Assembly: GCF_003024525.3 (NCBI RefSeq)
Contig: NZ_CP035936.1
Location: 113,152 to 177,151, forward strand
Length of the DNA stretch: 64,000 nucleotides
Origin: Acinetobacter cumulans
GTDB lineage: Bacteria > Pseudomonadota > Gammaproteobacteria > Pseudomonadales > Moraxellaceae
Reading direction: 5' to 3'
In this document: in pieces, positions 1 to 8,443 of the stretch
How the letters are laid out: every line of letters starts with the position of its first letter
Numbering within the stretch: the stretch's first letter is position 1
Notes under the pieces: generated by a model
What the model saw: only the letters and a program-made list of their open reading frames with translations
Databases searched by the model: none
Told to the model about the DNA's origin: nothing
Translations under genes and position numbers: made by a program

Positions 1-411
1 TCCCTACAAGTAAAAACAGACATCCATTGCAAGCAGTACAAAGTAAACTATTTTCCTACAGTTCAATTCAAGCCTTTTTTACTTTTCATAGTCTAACAAT
101 CTGTTTTTGCTCAGCTCGTTTCGCTATGGGCAACCTAAAAACCAGCCTCTTTGATTATATTTATACGCCTACAACGATTATTTTTATAACCCCCTATAAA
201 ATAGCAATAAATATTAAATTCTAAAAATATTTTTATAAAATCATTGTTTAAAATATAACTCAAGAATGATCACAATTATGTATTAAAGTATGACCAAATT
301 ATTAAGCTGTTTTTATTTTATTGAACTATCGCTCAATATTTACAAAAATGGTTAAATAATAAAAATTATGTTATGCTTATTAAAAATACAACACCACTCG
401 GGGAGGTATAT
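1..411. other. AT-rich non-coding stretch
   Basis: I see no convincing gene here. A 65-codon open frame at 27-224 has no ribosome binding site and no recognisable protein features. The last bases (400-406) form the Shine-Dalgarno sequence of the small gene that follows. Confidence 0.5.
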
Positions 412-606
412 ATGGAAAACCTTGTCATTGAATTGCTTAAACCTGTGACACTTAAAAAAGAAAACTGTAACCCAATGATTTTTGAATCAGGTACAGTACT
501 TAAAGTGATCATGCATACACCTGAAGGCCTATTGGTATCTGATGATTCGAACTTTAACTTCACCATTTCAATGAAAGACCAAAACACGATTTGGCGCGAA
601 ATTTAA
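412..606 (+). CDS. Small hypothetical protein (64 aa)
   Basis: A 64-residue soluble protein starting MENLVIELLKPV and ending TIWREI. I do not recognise the family. I chose the ATG at 412 because GGGGAGG lies at 400-406 with a good spacing; the in-frame ATG at 373 has no such site. There is no signal peptide or membrane segment. It has few lysine/arginine clusters and looks like a compact beta-rich domain. It stands alone: nothing is encoded for 650 bases downstream. The strong ribosome binding site is the best evidence that it is a real gene. Confidence 0.6.
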   Translation: MENLVIELLKPVTLKKENCNPMIFESGTVLKVIMHTPEGLLVSDDSNFNFTISMKDQNTIWREI

Positions 607-1248
607 ATTAAAACTGTATTGCTGTATCTTTCATGAGCTTCCCCCAAAGCTCCACACACTCAGGTACAGCATTCAGCGTTTTATCCACATTCTAAAAAGG
701 ATTTAACTTGTGATTGAGTTAAACAGATTTATCAGCTCTCCCTACGGTCTAGTAATCCATTCCAGTTATACATCAAGTTATTTTGCGTGATTTAGAGAAT
801 TAATCAGTCACTCAAAATACATCTATATTTCTTATATACTGCGAAATAAGATTAAAGCAGATGACTTATTACCATATTTTGGCAGGCCTATATTTTTTGT
901 ATTGGTCTAAACTTTCACATCGACACATTCTTATTTCTATCATTATTATTTTCTTTAAAATCTAAAACGCTATCTGACATCATTACACCAAATGATCTGT
1001 AGCAGATCATTTTCATGGATATGCTTTGATCCATGGCCAAGGGAATAATAAAAACGTCAAGCTATGTCGCTTCACGCTTTAAAAATAAAACCCATCTGTT
1101 AAAATATGCATATAAAGCAAGCTGTTGCTAGTAATAGAAAGCACAAAGTTCTGCTTTTCTCTTATTCAAACCATAAAGTTTCATCTGCTTAATTTTTTTT
1201 AAAAAACCACAGAATAACAGCCATATCAAGCAACAACTTATTTTGTGA
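607..1248. other. Intergenic region with two adjacent hairpins
   Basis: About 640 bases without a supportable gene. Two perfect inverted repeats sit back to back: AATGATCTG (991-999) with CAGATCATT (1003-1011), and CATGGAT (1014-1020) with ATCCATG (1029-1035). No T-run follows, so they are not a typical intrinsic terminator. Nothing else stands out. Confidence 0.4.
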
Positions 1249-1359
1249 ATCACACGCAGGAGTGATGATATTTCTAGTTTAGAACTGGCCATTACACTGG
1301 CAAAACAACACCATGCGACTCAAGTAGATAAAGCGGGCCAACCTTATATTGAGCATCCA

Positions 1360-2028
1360 ATGCGAGTGATGCATCAAGTTGAAGGCACTGAGGCTAAAAC
1401 CGTCGCCATCATGCATGACTTATTAGAAGATACTTCAGTCCGTACCAATGACCTGATTGAATTGGGCTTTGAACCAGAAATTTTGCAGGCACTACTTGCG
1501 CTTACCAAACAGCCACATGAGAACCGTTTTATAGCAGCACAAAGAACCAAGCAAAATGCTTTGGCATGTAAAGTGAAACTAGCCGATCTGGCAGATAATA
1601 TGAACTTATCGCGCTTAGGCACGATTCAAGCCAAAGACCTTGCCCGACTCGCACAATACAATATTGTGAAAGCTCAATTACTCGAAGCAGATCAAATTTA
1701 TGGTTGTATTCAAGCTTTGAAGCCAAGCACGGACTACCCTGCTTTTCACTATTCAACACGAGCACAAAACTATCAATATTTGTTAAATTTGATGTTTGAT
1801 CAGACTGTTCCCTACTTAGCTCAAGAATGGTGGATTTTATTTGAAGATGCCTCACAGTATTTAAGCTGGTGTAAGCGTCATCAGCAACCTGCTGAACTGT
1901 CTTATTTTTTAGCATTAATTCATTGTACGGATCGCGTATTTTTCGATGGTCAATTTGTGGATGCACATTACCATGCTGTATTTAAACGGATATTTGAGCA
2001 ATTTCAGGTGGCTATACTTGAGCCATAA
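1360..2028 (+). CDS. HD-domain phosphohydrolase, RelA/SpoT-like; start region damaged
   Basis: Resembles the HD hydrolase half of RelA/SpoT-type (p)ppGpp hydrolases and other metal-dependent phosphohydrolases. The metal-binding HD pair is seen in MHDLLEDTSV near the new N-terminus, and a later KLADLADNMN motif fits the family. The family N-terminus is encoded upstream in the same frame (1249-1359) and includes QVDKAGQPYIEHP, so translation from the ATG at 1360 would lose the first helix. There is no ATG, GTG or TTG in that upstream stretch. An AGGAG at 1258-1262 is well placed for an ATT at 1270. An ATG at 1265 is out of frame and would be restored by one added base. No synthetase domain is present. 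The hydrolase family is fairly sure; the exact substrate is unknown. Confidence 0.65.
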   Translation: MRVMHQVEGTEAKTVAIMHDLLEDTSVRTNDLIELGFEPEILQALLALTKQPHENRFIAAQRTKQNALACKVKLADLADNMNLSRLGTIQAKDLARLAQYNIVKAQLLEADQIYGCIQALKPSTDYPAFHYSTRAQNYQYLLNLMFDQTVPYLAQEWWILFEDASQYLSWCKRHQQPAELSYFLALIHCTDRVFFDGQFVDAHYHAVFKRIFEQFQVAILEP

Positions 2029-2249
2029 GCCTTAGTGCCAAAGCATAAAAAAGTTTAAATCAGGCGCTTAAAATCAACTGCCAAATACCCCGCCCTCCCT
2101 TTCAAATCGGTTTGATTCAACTGCATGTATGAGCATATACATTCAAACAATTTAGAAAGGGATGATGATAAAAATACAGGTGTGTAACGATTCTTTAATG
2201 CTCACAATTGTGTGGGCGCTCACGGCTCATCCGCAAACGCTTGATCTAA

Positions 2250-3863
2250 TTACAGCGACGTTTTAGACCAAATCGCACCTGCCTCCGCGTTGTATTGTCG
2301 TATCTTGGCTTGTTGATAGAAGCGTAAAAATGCCAATGCAAACACGATAGTGATTAAATCAATCCACCATAAAGTCATAGGGGTTGAAGCGATCAAACTA
2401 ATTATAAAACTTACAGGTGCAACTAAGCTTAAAACTATAGCAATAGCCAATAACAACTCAGGTAATGCTTTGGCCGCGCCCACCATAAAACTATAGACCA
2501 GGCTGAAAATAAAGATCAGGTAATAACTATAGACCAGAAGATGGTTCATACTTTCTAAGCCTAAATTCGCCAAACTGCCCCAGCGTCCAATCGCCATACT
2601 AACCACAACCGCAAACACACAGCCCAAACATGCACCAATGCTTAAATTTGCAATAAAGCGCACATCTTTACGTTGTTGTACTGGAGCAAGTTGTGGATTT
2701 TTTTGACGTTTAATCCGCGACTCAATCCATAAAATATTGCCTGAATAAAATAAAAATGCCCCGCCGATCCCAAAGATAAAATACAGCCAACGAGTCAAGT
2801 CGCCACCATAATTACCAAAGTGCAAACTAAACATAGAGCGAATTACTTGATCCATCGCGGTGGCATGCGTATTTAAATTATTGGTTCTATACGGCTGAGT
2901 TTGATAAGGATTAAACATCATTACATCAAAGCGATCGCCACGCAGCATTTGCTCTGAGCTGTACAAATTGACACGTGCCGAAGCTTTCTCTGGTTTATCC
3001 AAGTTATTAAAGCTGATGGAGCTAATTTGATATTCAGGTGCTTGGCGCTGAATATTGGCAAAGATTTTTTCTACATTTAAGGGCTCGACAGGTTCAACCA
3101 CTTTCATTGCGGGTGGACGTGCAGATAAAGGCTTATCTTTTGAGACTAAGCCACCAATCGCACCATAAATAACATCGTGATAAGCAAAAGCAATAACTGT
3201 CGCGCAAATTAAAATATGAAAAGGTAAACTGGTAATACCAATAACATTATGGGCATCAAGCCAAAAGCGCTTTTTATTTTTCCCTGCCCGAATGGCAAAA
3301 TAATCTTTCACCAAAGTAGGTAGCAGTACAATTAAACCTGTCATTAAAGCTAAAAAGTACAAAACCGAAACAAAGCCCATGACATACATACCAACGGTAT
3401 GATCGCCCAAAGTACCTGGAATACCTGCTGTTTCATGTAGTTGTTCAATGAGCCAACCCAACTTGGATAAGTTTTCCTGCTCAACATGCAAAGTTCCATC
3501 TTGTTCTAAAGTTGCCAACATCGCATTTTGATGCAGATCAATACTATGCTCATCATTTTTGACTTCAGTTGTGGCTTTCCATTGCATTGGCGCATAGTGA
3601 AACTCTTTAGAGTCGAGATTCAACTGAAAACTTTTCAGAGTTTCAGGATGCTGTGCTTGTACTTTTTCAACCAATTCATTGTATTGATGCGTTTCAATAG
3701 TATTTAAGCTTTGCGCTGGTGGTGTCACCCATCGACTGATTTCATGTTGAAACATGCTCAGCCCACCCGCAAAAAAGCAGATGAATAATAAAATGCCAGA
3801 TGTAATCCCCACCCATGTATGTAATTCTTTGGCATGGCGAATAATATCGGTACGAACTTTCAC
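2250..3863 (-). CDS. PepSY-associated membrane protein (PiuB-like)
   Basis: An inner-membrane protein of 537 residues starting with an N-terminal membrane segment after HAKELHTWVGITSGI, the usual beginning of PepSY-associated TM helix proteins. Further hydrophobic segments lie near residues 155-185, 205-235, 355-380 and in the C-terminal 130 residues; the stretches between them are periplasmic PepSY-type. The family is linked to ferric siderophore use, possibly as inner-membrane reductases. Translation starts at a GTG (3863). The stop of the preceding gene lies 6 bases upstream, so it is the third gene of a DUF3325-DUF3649-PepSY operon. No TonB-dependent receptor is found next to it; an IS element occupies that side. 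Confidence 0.8.
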   Translation of the reverse strand: MKVRTDIIRHAKELHTWVGITSGILLFICFFAGGLSMFQHEISRWVTPPAQSLNTIETHQYNELVEKVQAQHPETLKSFQLNLDSKEFHYAPMQWKATTEVKNDEHSIDLHQNAMLATLEQDGTLHVEQENLSKLGWLIEQLHETAGIPGTLGDHTVGMYVMGFVSVLYFLALMTGLIVLLPTLVKDYFAIRAGKNKKRFWLDAHNVIGITSLPFHILICATVIAFAYHDVIYGAIGGLVSKDKPLSARPPAMKVVEPVEPLNVEKIFANIQRQAPEYQISSISFNNLDKPEKASARVNLYSSEQMLRGDRFDVMMFNPYQTQPYRTNNLNTHATAMDQVIRSMFSLHFGNYGGDLTRWLYFIFGIGGAFLFYSGNILWIESRIKRQKNPQLAPVQQRKDVRFIANLSIGACLGCVFAVVVSMAIGRWGSLANLGLESMNHLLVYSYYLIFIFSLVYSFMVGAAKALPELLLAIAIVLSLVAPVSFIISLIASTPMTLWWIDLITIVFALAFLRFYQQAKIRQYNAEAGAIWSKTSL

Positions 3864-3869
3864 AATGAT

Positions 3870-4160
3870 TTATCCTCGAAACGCCAATAAAATGCCATAG
3901 GCTATACAATTCAATACGCTATAAATTAGAACAGCTTGCCAACCTTTGGGAATAAAATAAGCAATAAATACCAAAGGCAAATACAGCCAAGGTACAGACC
4001 ACATGCCCAGTTGTGGCGCTAAGGCTTTGTCTAAATGCTGAAGTCCCCAAATCGTAATAAAAGATGCACCTGCAATCGATAGGCTTAAACCTAAAATCCA
4101 GCCTGCAAAGCTTTTCGACCACCAATCAGCTTGGATTTTTTGTTGAACGAGAAATTTCAT
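3870..4160 (-). CDS. DUF3649-like small membrane protein
   Basis: A small inner-membrane protein with about three hydrophobic helices (GWILGLSLSIAGASFITIW, WLYLPLVFIAYFI and AVLIYSVLNCIAYGILLAF). Position and topology match the DUF3649 proteins that sit between DUF3325 and PepSY proteins in iron-uptake operons of Pseudomonas and Acinetobacter. I prefer the start MKFLVQQ at 4160; an ATG at 4190 would add ten residues. Its 5' end overlaps the end of the upstream gene by 35 bases, which suggests translational coupling. Function unknown; the family assignment rests on context more than on sequence. Confidence 0.65.
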   Translation of the reverse strand: MKFLVQQKIQADWWSKSFAGWILGLSLSIAGASFITIWGLQHLDKALAPQLGMWSVPWLYLPLVFIAYFIPKGWQAVLIYSVLNCIAYGILLAFRG

Positions 4161-4413
4161 GCGGGATATTTTTCTTAAATAAAGCAACAAAAGGAATTAA
4201 TGACCAGACCACCAGTAGCGTCATGAGCCACATATACACGGCAACCAGCTTAAGCACAGACATCAACAGAAAGATGAGCGACACTAAAATTAAGCTAAGC
4301 CCAATATATAAATGGTGTTTGCGAAGTGACTGCTGGAGTAGATTTTGATGGCGATGGCTGAAATACAATAACAAGCACCCCATCATACAGAGAATGACAG
4401 CAAGGATTTTCAT
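4126..4413 (-). CDS. DUF3325-like small membrane protein
   Basis: A short membrane protein with three hydrophobic segments: MKILAVILCMMGCLLLYFS, then HHLYIGLSLILVSLIFLLM, then a third in LVAVYMWLMTLLVVWSLIPF. The SHRHQ after the first helix resembles the PRHR of DUF3325 proteins. I place the start at 4413; a longer frame from 4473 would begin inside a perfect hairpin and is less likely. It is the first remaining gene of the iron-associated operon; about 60 bases upstream the sequence runs into the IS element end. Confidence 0.6.
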   Translation of the reverse strand: MKILAVILCMMGCLLLYFSHRHQNLLQQSLRKHHLYIGLSLILVSLIFLLMSVLKLVAVYMWLMTLLVVWSLIPFVALFKKNIPHEISRSTKNPS

Positions 4414-4470
4414 GGATCTAAACCCTATGGAGAGAACGAGTGATGTCAAAACAGTAAGGGTTGATATAGA

Positions 4471-4503
4471 CATGAGACAGCCACTTGGGGTGACTGTCTC
4501 ATG
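4471..4503. repeat. Perfect 10-bp inverted repeat (hairpin)
   Basis: CATGAGACAG at 4471-4480 pairs with CTGTCTCATG at 4494-4503 around a 13-base loop. It lies between the IS element and the first gene of the iron-associated operon. It could be the terminator of a gene that once lay upstream and was removed with the insertion, although no T-run is seen. Confidence 0.5.
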
Positions 4504-4620
4504 CCAATTTTAATAAACCCTAAAGGCTTAAAAGAGATGGATCCGTAAATTTGAACAACTCCTATAAGTGATATTCTGCTCCTCAAATGATGTTATAAAC
4601 ATCAATATATGGAGTATTTT

Positions 4621-4926
4621 ATGGCACGTAGACCAAGAAGAAATCATTCAAATGATTTTAAAGCTAAGGTAGCACTTGCTGCGATTAAAGCAGAAAAAAC
4701 ACTTGCTGAATTGAGTGCTGAGTTTGATGTTCATCAAAACCAAATTATTGACTGGAAAAATCAATTGATCTCAGCTTCCTCGCAAGCTTTCGATCAATCA
4801 AAAGCTCCAACAGAACCACCCATCGATCTAAAAAAACTACATGCAAAAATCGGTGAGCAGGCATTAGAAATTGATTTTTTAGAAGGTGTGTTGAAGAAAC
4901 TGGGCCGCTTCAACCACAAAAGTTAA
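4621..4926 (+). CDS. IS3-family transposase OrfA
   Basis: A protein of about 102 residues with the helix-turn-helix of IS3 OrfA (FKAKVALAAIKAEKTLAEL, then FDVHQNQIIDWKNQL) followed by a leucine-rich coiled region ending VLKKLG. It binds the IS ends. I prefer the ATG at 4621 (MARRPRR), preceded by GGAG at 4611-4614; an upstream ATG at 4609 adds four residues. Ribosomes probably shift to the -1 frame near the AAGAAA stretch before the stop to make the OrfAB fusion transposase. Confidence 0.85.
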   Translation: MARRPRRNHSNDFKAKVALAAIKAEKTLAELSAEFDVHQNQIIDWKNQLISASSQAFDQSKAPTEPPIDLKKLHAKIGEQALEIDFLEGVLKKLGRFNHKS

Positions 4927-5012
4927 TCGACGACTCACTTCAGATTTCAGTATCTAAGCAAGCTAAGCTGCTGAAAGTCTCCCGTGGTTGTTATTACTAT
5001 CGCCCAAAACCT

Positions 5013-5753
5013 GTGAGTGCATCAGATCTGAAGCTGATGCGATGTATTGATGAATTACATATGCAATATCCTTTTGCAGGCAGTCGTATGATGCGTGATT
5101 TGTTGAATCGTCAAGGACATCATATAGGACGACGTCATACACGTACTTTAATGAAGAAAATGGGTATTCAGGCGTTATATTGCAAACCAAATTTAAGCCA
5201 GGCTAATCAAGCTCACCGTAAATATCCATATCTGCTCAAAGGATTGGCTATTCAGCGCAGTAATCAAGTGTGGTCTACGGATATAACGTATATCCCTATG
5301 GCAAAAGGCTTTGTTTATTTATGTGCTGTGATTGATTGGCATAGCCGCAAGGTACTTGCGCATAGAGTATCGATTAGTATGGAGGTGGATTTTTGTATTT
5401 CGGCTTTAAATGAAGCGATTGAAAAATATGGTCGACCTGAAATATTTAATACAGACCAAGGCAGCCAGTTTACCAGTGATGCATTTATTGATGTATTGAA
5501 ATCAAATGGCATTCAAATCAGTATGGATGGTAAAGGTCGATGGGTAGATAATGTGATGGTTGAACGATTATGGCGGAGCGTTAAATATGAAGAGGTGTAT
5601 CTCAAAGCTTATAGCAGTGTCACAGATGCGAAAAAGCAATTAAGTGCATATTTTGAGTTTTATAATTTGAAACGACCTCATTCGAGTCTAGACAAAATGA
5701 CACCAAATGAGTTTTACTATGATCAGCTACCCCAACAAAACAAGGTGGCTTAA
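5013..5753 (+). CDS. IS3-family transposase OrfB (DDE integrase domain)
   Basis: The catalytic part of the transposase. It begins with the HTH_21 region (YPFAGSRMMRDLL) and continues with the rve integrase core. The DDE residues are visible in STDITYIPM, FNTDQGSQFTS and VMVERLWRSVKYEEVY. The listed start is a GTG at 5013, but the frame is open further upstream (through RGCYYYRPKP) to the end of orfA. The real product is therefore likely an OrfAB fusion made by -1 frameshifting. It looks intact, so the element may still be mobile. Confidence 0.87.
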   Translation: MSASDLKLMRCIDELHMQYPFAGSRMMRDLLNRQGHHIGRRHTRTLMKKMGIQALYCKPNLSQANQAHRKYPYLLKGLAIQRSNQVWSTDITYIPMAKGFVYLCAVIDWHSRKVLAHRVSISMEVDFCISALNEAIEKYGRPEIFNTDQGSQFTSDAFIDVLKSNGIQISMDGKGRWVDNVMVERLWRSVKYEEVYLKAYSSVTDAKKQLSAYFEFYNLKRPHSSLDKMTPNEFYYDQLPQQNKVA

Positions 5754-5809
5754 CTAGAGCGGAATATCACTTATAAATACGCTTTTAGTTGTTCAAACAA
5801 GTGGGACCA

Positions 5810-6063
5810 CCTCTAAATGACTTGTACTGCAAGTTAGATAACAAAAGTTCACCTAATGCTCGCATGACCAAAAAGACCATGAAACCAATGATCATATAGA
5901 TCACCAGTATAGATGGACCTGCCAAACTAATTGTTTTACCAGAGCCCATGAATAAGCCCGTACCAATCGCGCCACCAATTGCAATTAATTGGAGATGTCG
6001 GTTAGACAGACTACGTTGCAGATCGCCATTTTCAGCTGGCGAACTATTATTTTGGTGATTCAT
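5810..6063 (-). pseudogene. Amino-acid permease fragment (CycA-like N-terminus)
   Basis: Only the first 85 or so residues remain of an amino acid-polyamine-cation (APC) permease. The fragment NRHLQLIAIGGAIGTGLF, then GSGKTISLAGPSI and GELLLSNLQYKSF, is very close to the start of CycA, the D-serine/D-alanine/glycine transporter. It covers the first two membrane helices. After KSF the reading frame enters the IS end and stops within it. The remaining roughly 380 residues of a normal permease are not found on the other side of the IS. I prefer the start MNHQNNSS at 6063. It is most probably non-functional. Confidence 0.8.
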
Positions 6064-6379
6064 TCTTGATTCAATTTTGCTGTCCAATCGGCACAAATTA
6101 ACTTAATTGATTAAAAAAATACAAAATTATTTTCGCTTGATCTGTATTTTCGGATTAATTGCTGTATTTAATTTATTTTTCTTATATACAAAGTATAAAT
6201 ATTACACTAAATATAAGTAGTGACATCAACGCATACATCAATATAAAAACTTGAAAACATGAGTAATAAAAAAACCTCCTTGCCTCAAAAAGGAATTAAA
6301 CACTGGAAGTTTCGACTAACTGGCATAGCACTTGCTTAATGCAAGCTTAAATAACCTAGATGGGATGGATAAGAAAAAT

Positions 6380-7735
6380 ATGCAAAACTTACAAAATTTT
6401 ATGGAGACCCTAAGCGGATTAGTCTGGGGTCCTTACATGCTCGTACTGATTGTCGGTACAGGTGTGTTCCTCACATTCCGCTTATTATTTTGGCAATTCC
6501 GTATGTTGCCATTGGCTTTCAAACAAGTCTTTGGTAAACATCCCAAAAAACATGAAGGTGATATTAGTCAATTTGCCTCACTCATGACGGCCCTTTCAGC
6601 CACGATTGGTACGGGTAATATTGCAGGTGTTGCTACAGCCTGCGTACTTGGTGGCCCTGGTGCTGTATTTTGGATGTGGATGACCGCGCTATTTGGTATG
6701 GCCACTAAATACGGCGAAGGCGTATTGGCAGTTAAATTTCGTATAAAAAATGAAAAAGGTGAAATGTCTGGTGGCCCGATGTATTACATCGAGCGTGGAC
6801 TAGGCGCTAAATGGAAATGGCTGGCAGTACTTTTTGCGCTGTTTGGTACCTTGGCATCCTTTGGTATTGGCAGTTCCGTGCAATCTAACACTGTGGCATT
6901 AGCGGTTGAAAAGAGCTTAGGCATTAGTACACTTACCACAGCGATTATCATTACTGCTTTCTCTGCCTTGGTCATTTTAGGTGGTATTAAATCAATTTCA
7001 AAAGCGTCTTCGGTGATTGTTCCTGTCATGGCGATAGGCTATGTGTTAGGCGGTCTCATCATTATTGTGAACAACCTAGAGCTGGTTGTCCCTGCACTAA
7101 AATTGATCTTTACTTATGCATTTACAGGTGAAGCGGCCGCAGGTGGCGCAATCGGTGCTGCAATTCGCTATGGTGTTGCACGCGGTGTATTCTCAAATGA
7201 AGCAGGTATGGGTTCTGCGCCCATTGCGGCAGCAGCAGCACAAACTGATCATCCTGCACGCCAAGGTCTTGTATCTATGACAGGTACATTCCTCGATACA
7301 ATTGTTGTGTGCTCAATCACTGGTATTGTTTTAGTCATGGGCTTTATTATGGCTGGCAATTCGTTTGGCGATCAAACCGGTGCTGTCCTCACGATTAGTG
7401 TATTTGACAAACTCCTACCAGGTTTTGGTGGCTGGGTGGTGACCTTTGGTATTATTTTCTTCGCCTATTCAACGATTTTAGGTTGGAGCTACTATGGCGA
7501 AAAATGCTGTACTTATTTATTGGGTGATAAATCCATCTTAATTTATCGTCTTATTTATATCGCATCTGTCTTTGTAGGCTGTGTGGTGACCCTTGATTTG
7601 GTTTGGTTATTTGCAGATACCTTTAATGGACTTATGGCTGCACCAAACTGTCTCGCACTGTTACTCCTTTCGGGCATTATTGTGAAAGAATCCAAAGACT
7701 TTATTGAACGTCGTAAAAACGGTGAACTGTACTAA
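6380..7735 (+). CDS. Sodium:alanine/glycine symporter (AGCS family)
   Basis: A polytopic inner-membrane carrier of about 451 residues that imports alanine or glycine with sodium. The AGCS signature is clear: SATIGTGNIAGVATACVLGG, then GGPMYYIERGLG, and later FSNEAGMGSAPIAAAAA. About ten hydrophobic helices follow one another to the end. I prefer the start MQNLQNF at 6380; in-frame ATGs at 6332 and 6365 would lengthen it. A strong terminator follows at 7753. It stands alone and divergent to the permease remnant. Confidence 0.85.
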   Translation: MQNLQNFMETLSGLVWGPYMLVLIVGTGVFLTFRLLFWQFRMLPLAFKQVFGKHPKKHEGDISQFASLMTALSATIGTGNIAGVATACVLGGPGAVFWMWMTALFGMATKYGEGVLAVKFRIKNEKGEMSGGPMYYIERGLGAKWKWLAVLFALFGTLASFGIGSSVQSNTVALAVEKSLGISTLTTAIIITAFSALVILGGIKSISKASSVIVPVMAIGYVLGGLIIIVNNLELVVPALKLIFTYAFTGEAAAGGAIGAAIRYGVARGVFSNEAGMGSAPIAAAAAQTDHPARQGLVSMTGTFLDTIVVCSITGIVLVMGFIMAGNSFGDQTGAVLTISVFDKLLPGFGGWVVTFGIIFFAYSTILGWSYYGEKCCTYLLGDKSILIYRLIYIASVFVGCVVTLDLVWLFADTFNGLMAAPNCLALLLLSGIIVKESKDFIERRKNGELY

Positions 7736-7752
7736 AACAAAGTCTACCGCTC

Positions 7753-7781
7753 AAAAAGCCACACATTTGTGTGGCTTTTTT
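7753..7781 (+). terminator. Intrinsic terminator after the AGCS symporter
   Basis: AAAAAGCCACAC pairs with GTGTGGCTTTTTT around a short loop, followed by a T-run. The A-run on the left means it could also act on the opposite strand for the 7824-8258 gene. Confidence 0.8.
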
Positions 7782-7823
7782 AATGTGTCCATGAGCATCC
7801 AAATAAATACTCAATGGTAAACC

Positions 7824-8258
7824 TTAACTTAAACGACCACGTGCCGTAGAATCTTGGTCTTCATCTTCAAACTGATTTTCTAAGTCAGCTGACTCTTGAC
7901 GATCAGCTTCAATTTCTAAAGCCACTTCCAGCGATAATACAAAAAAGAAGACATCTTCAATTTTCATATTACCCTCTTCATCTTCAAGATGCTGTTGCAC
8001 CAATTGATATTGTGGATCTTGCTCATCAAATGGAAGCTCTAAATAAACATCTCCTAAATAGCCATCAATGAGACTTTCATCCTCAATGCCCATACATGGT
8101 GTATATGCAATTCCATGTTCATCTAACCATGCCAAAACAACATTACGCGCATTGTCTTCTAAATCTTTATCTTCAATGTAATTTTCAAAATGTAAAAAAA
8201 GCACATCACGTTTTTTTTCACGCGCAATCGCATCGATATGTTGTATTAGCATTGGCAT
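7824..8258 (-). CDS. Hypothetical acidic protein (about 144 aa)
   Basis: A soluble, strongly acidic protein (ends with a tail rich in Glu, Asp and Gln before STARGRLS). I do not recognise a domain; no signal peptide, membrane helix or known catalytic motif is seen. I prefer the start MPMLIQHIDAIAREK at 8258; an upstream ATG at 8312 would add 18 residues that look unlike a structured N-terminus. It lies head to head with radA. Codon use matches its neighbours. Confidence 0.65.
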   Translation of the reverse strand: MPMLIQHIDAIAREKKRDVLFLHFENYIEDKDLEDNARNVVLAWLDEHGIAYTPCMGIEDESLIDGYLGDVYLELPFDEQDPQYQLVQQHLEDEEGNMKIEDVFFFVLSLEVALEIEADRQESADLENQFEDEDQDSTARGRLS

Positions 8259-8443
8259 TGCAGTGATCCATTTTGAGTAATTTAAGCATCTATTATAGAG
8301 CCTGAAATGCAATTCATGCTAATGAGCAAGCACTTATGCGACACAGATTGACTGGAAACAGCCAATTTTCATTCGAATCCATAGCGTTCCAACTTATTCA
8401 TGGTTATGCTCTTGCACAATGACAACAGCTTTCGACTTGGGTT

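Larger units (their letters stand above)
4538..5809 (+). mobile_element. IS3-family insertion sequence (about 1.27 kb)
   Basis: Contains orfA and orfB in the IS3 arrangement with orfB in the -1 frame. The ends can be drawn as an imperfect 23-bp inverted repeat. The left end runs 4538-4560 and the right end 5787-5809; both begin TGG and share a perfect 11-bp core TTTGAACAACT. A further matching block (ATAAGTGATATTC) lies just inside each end. I see no direct target duplication: the bases outside the ends differ. The right flank is the broken end of a permease gene, so the element probably took part in a deletion. The subgroup is not assigned. Confidence 0.85.

Noticed and set aside
27..224. 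A 65-codon open frame at the left end
   Set aside because: No ribosome binding site, no recognisable domain, and composition like the surrounding AT-rich spacer.
1529..1966. A 145-codon open frame on the minus strand
   Set aside because: It lies within the HD-domain gene on the other strand, which has clear family motifs.
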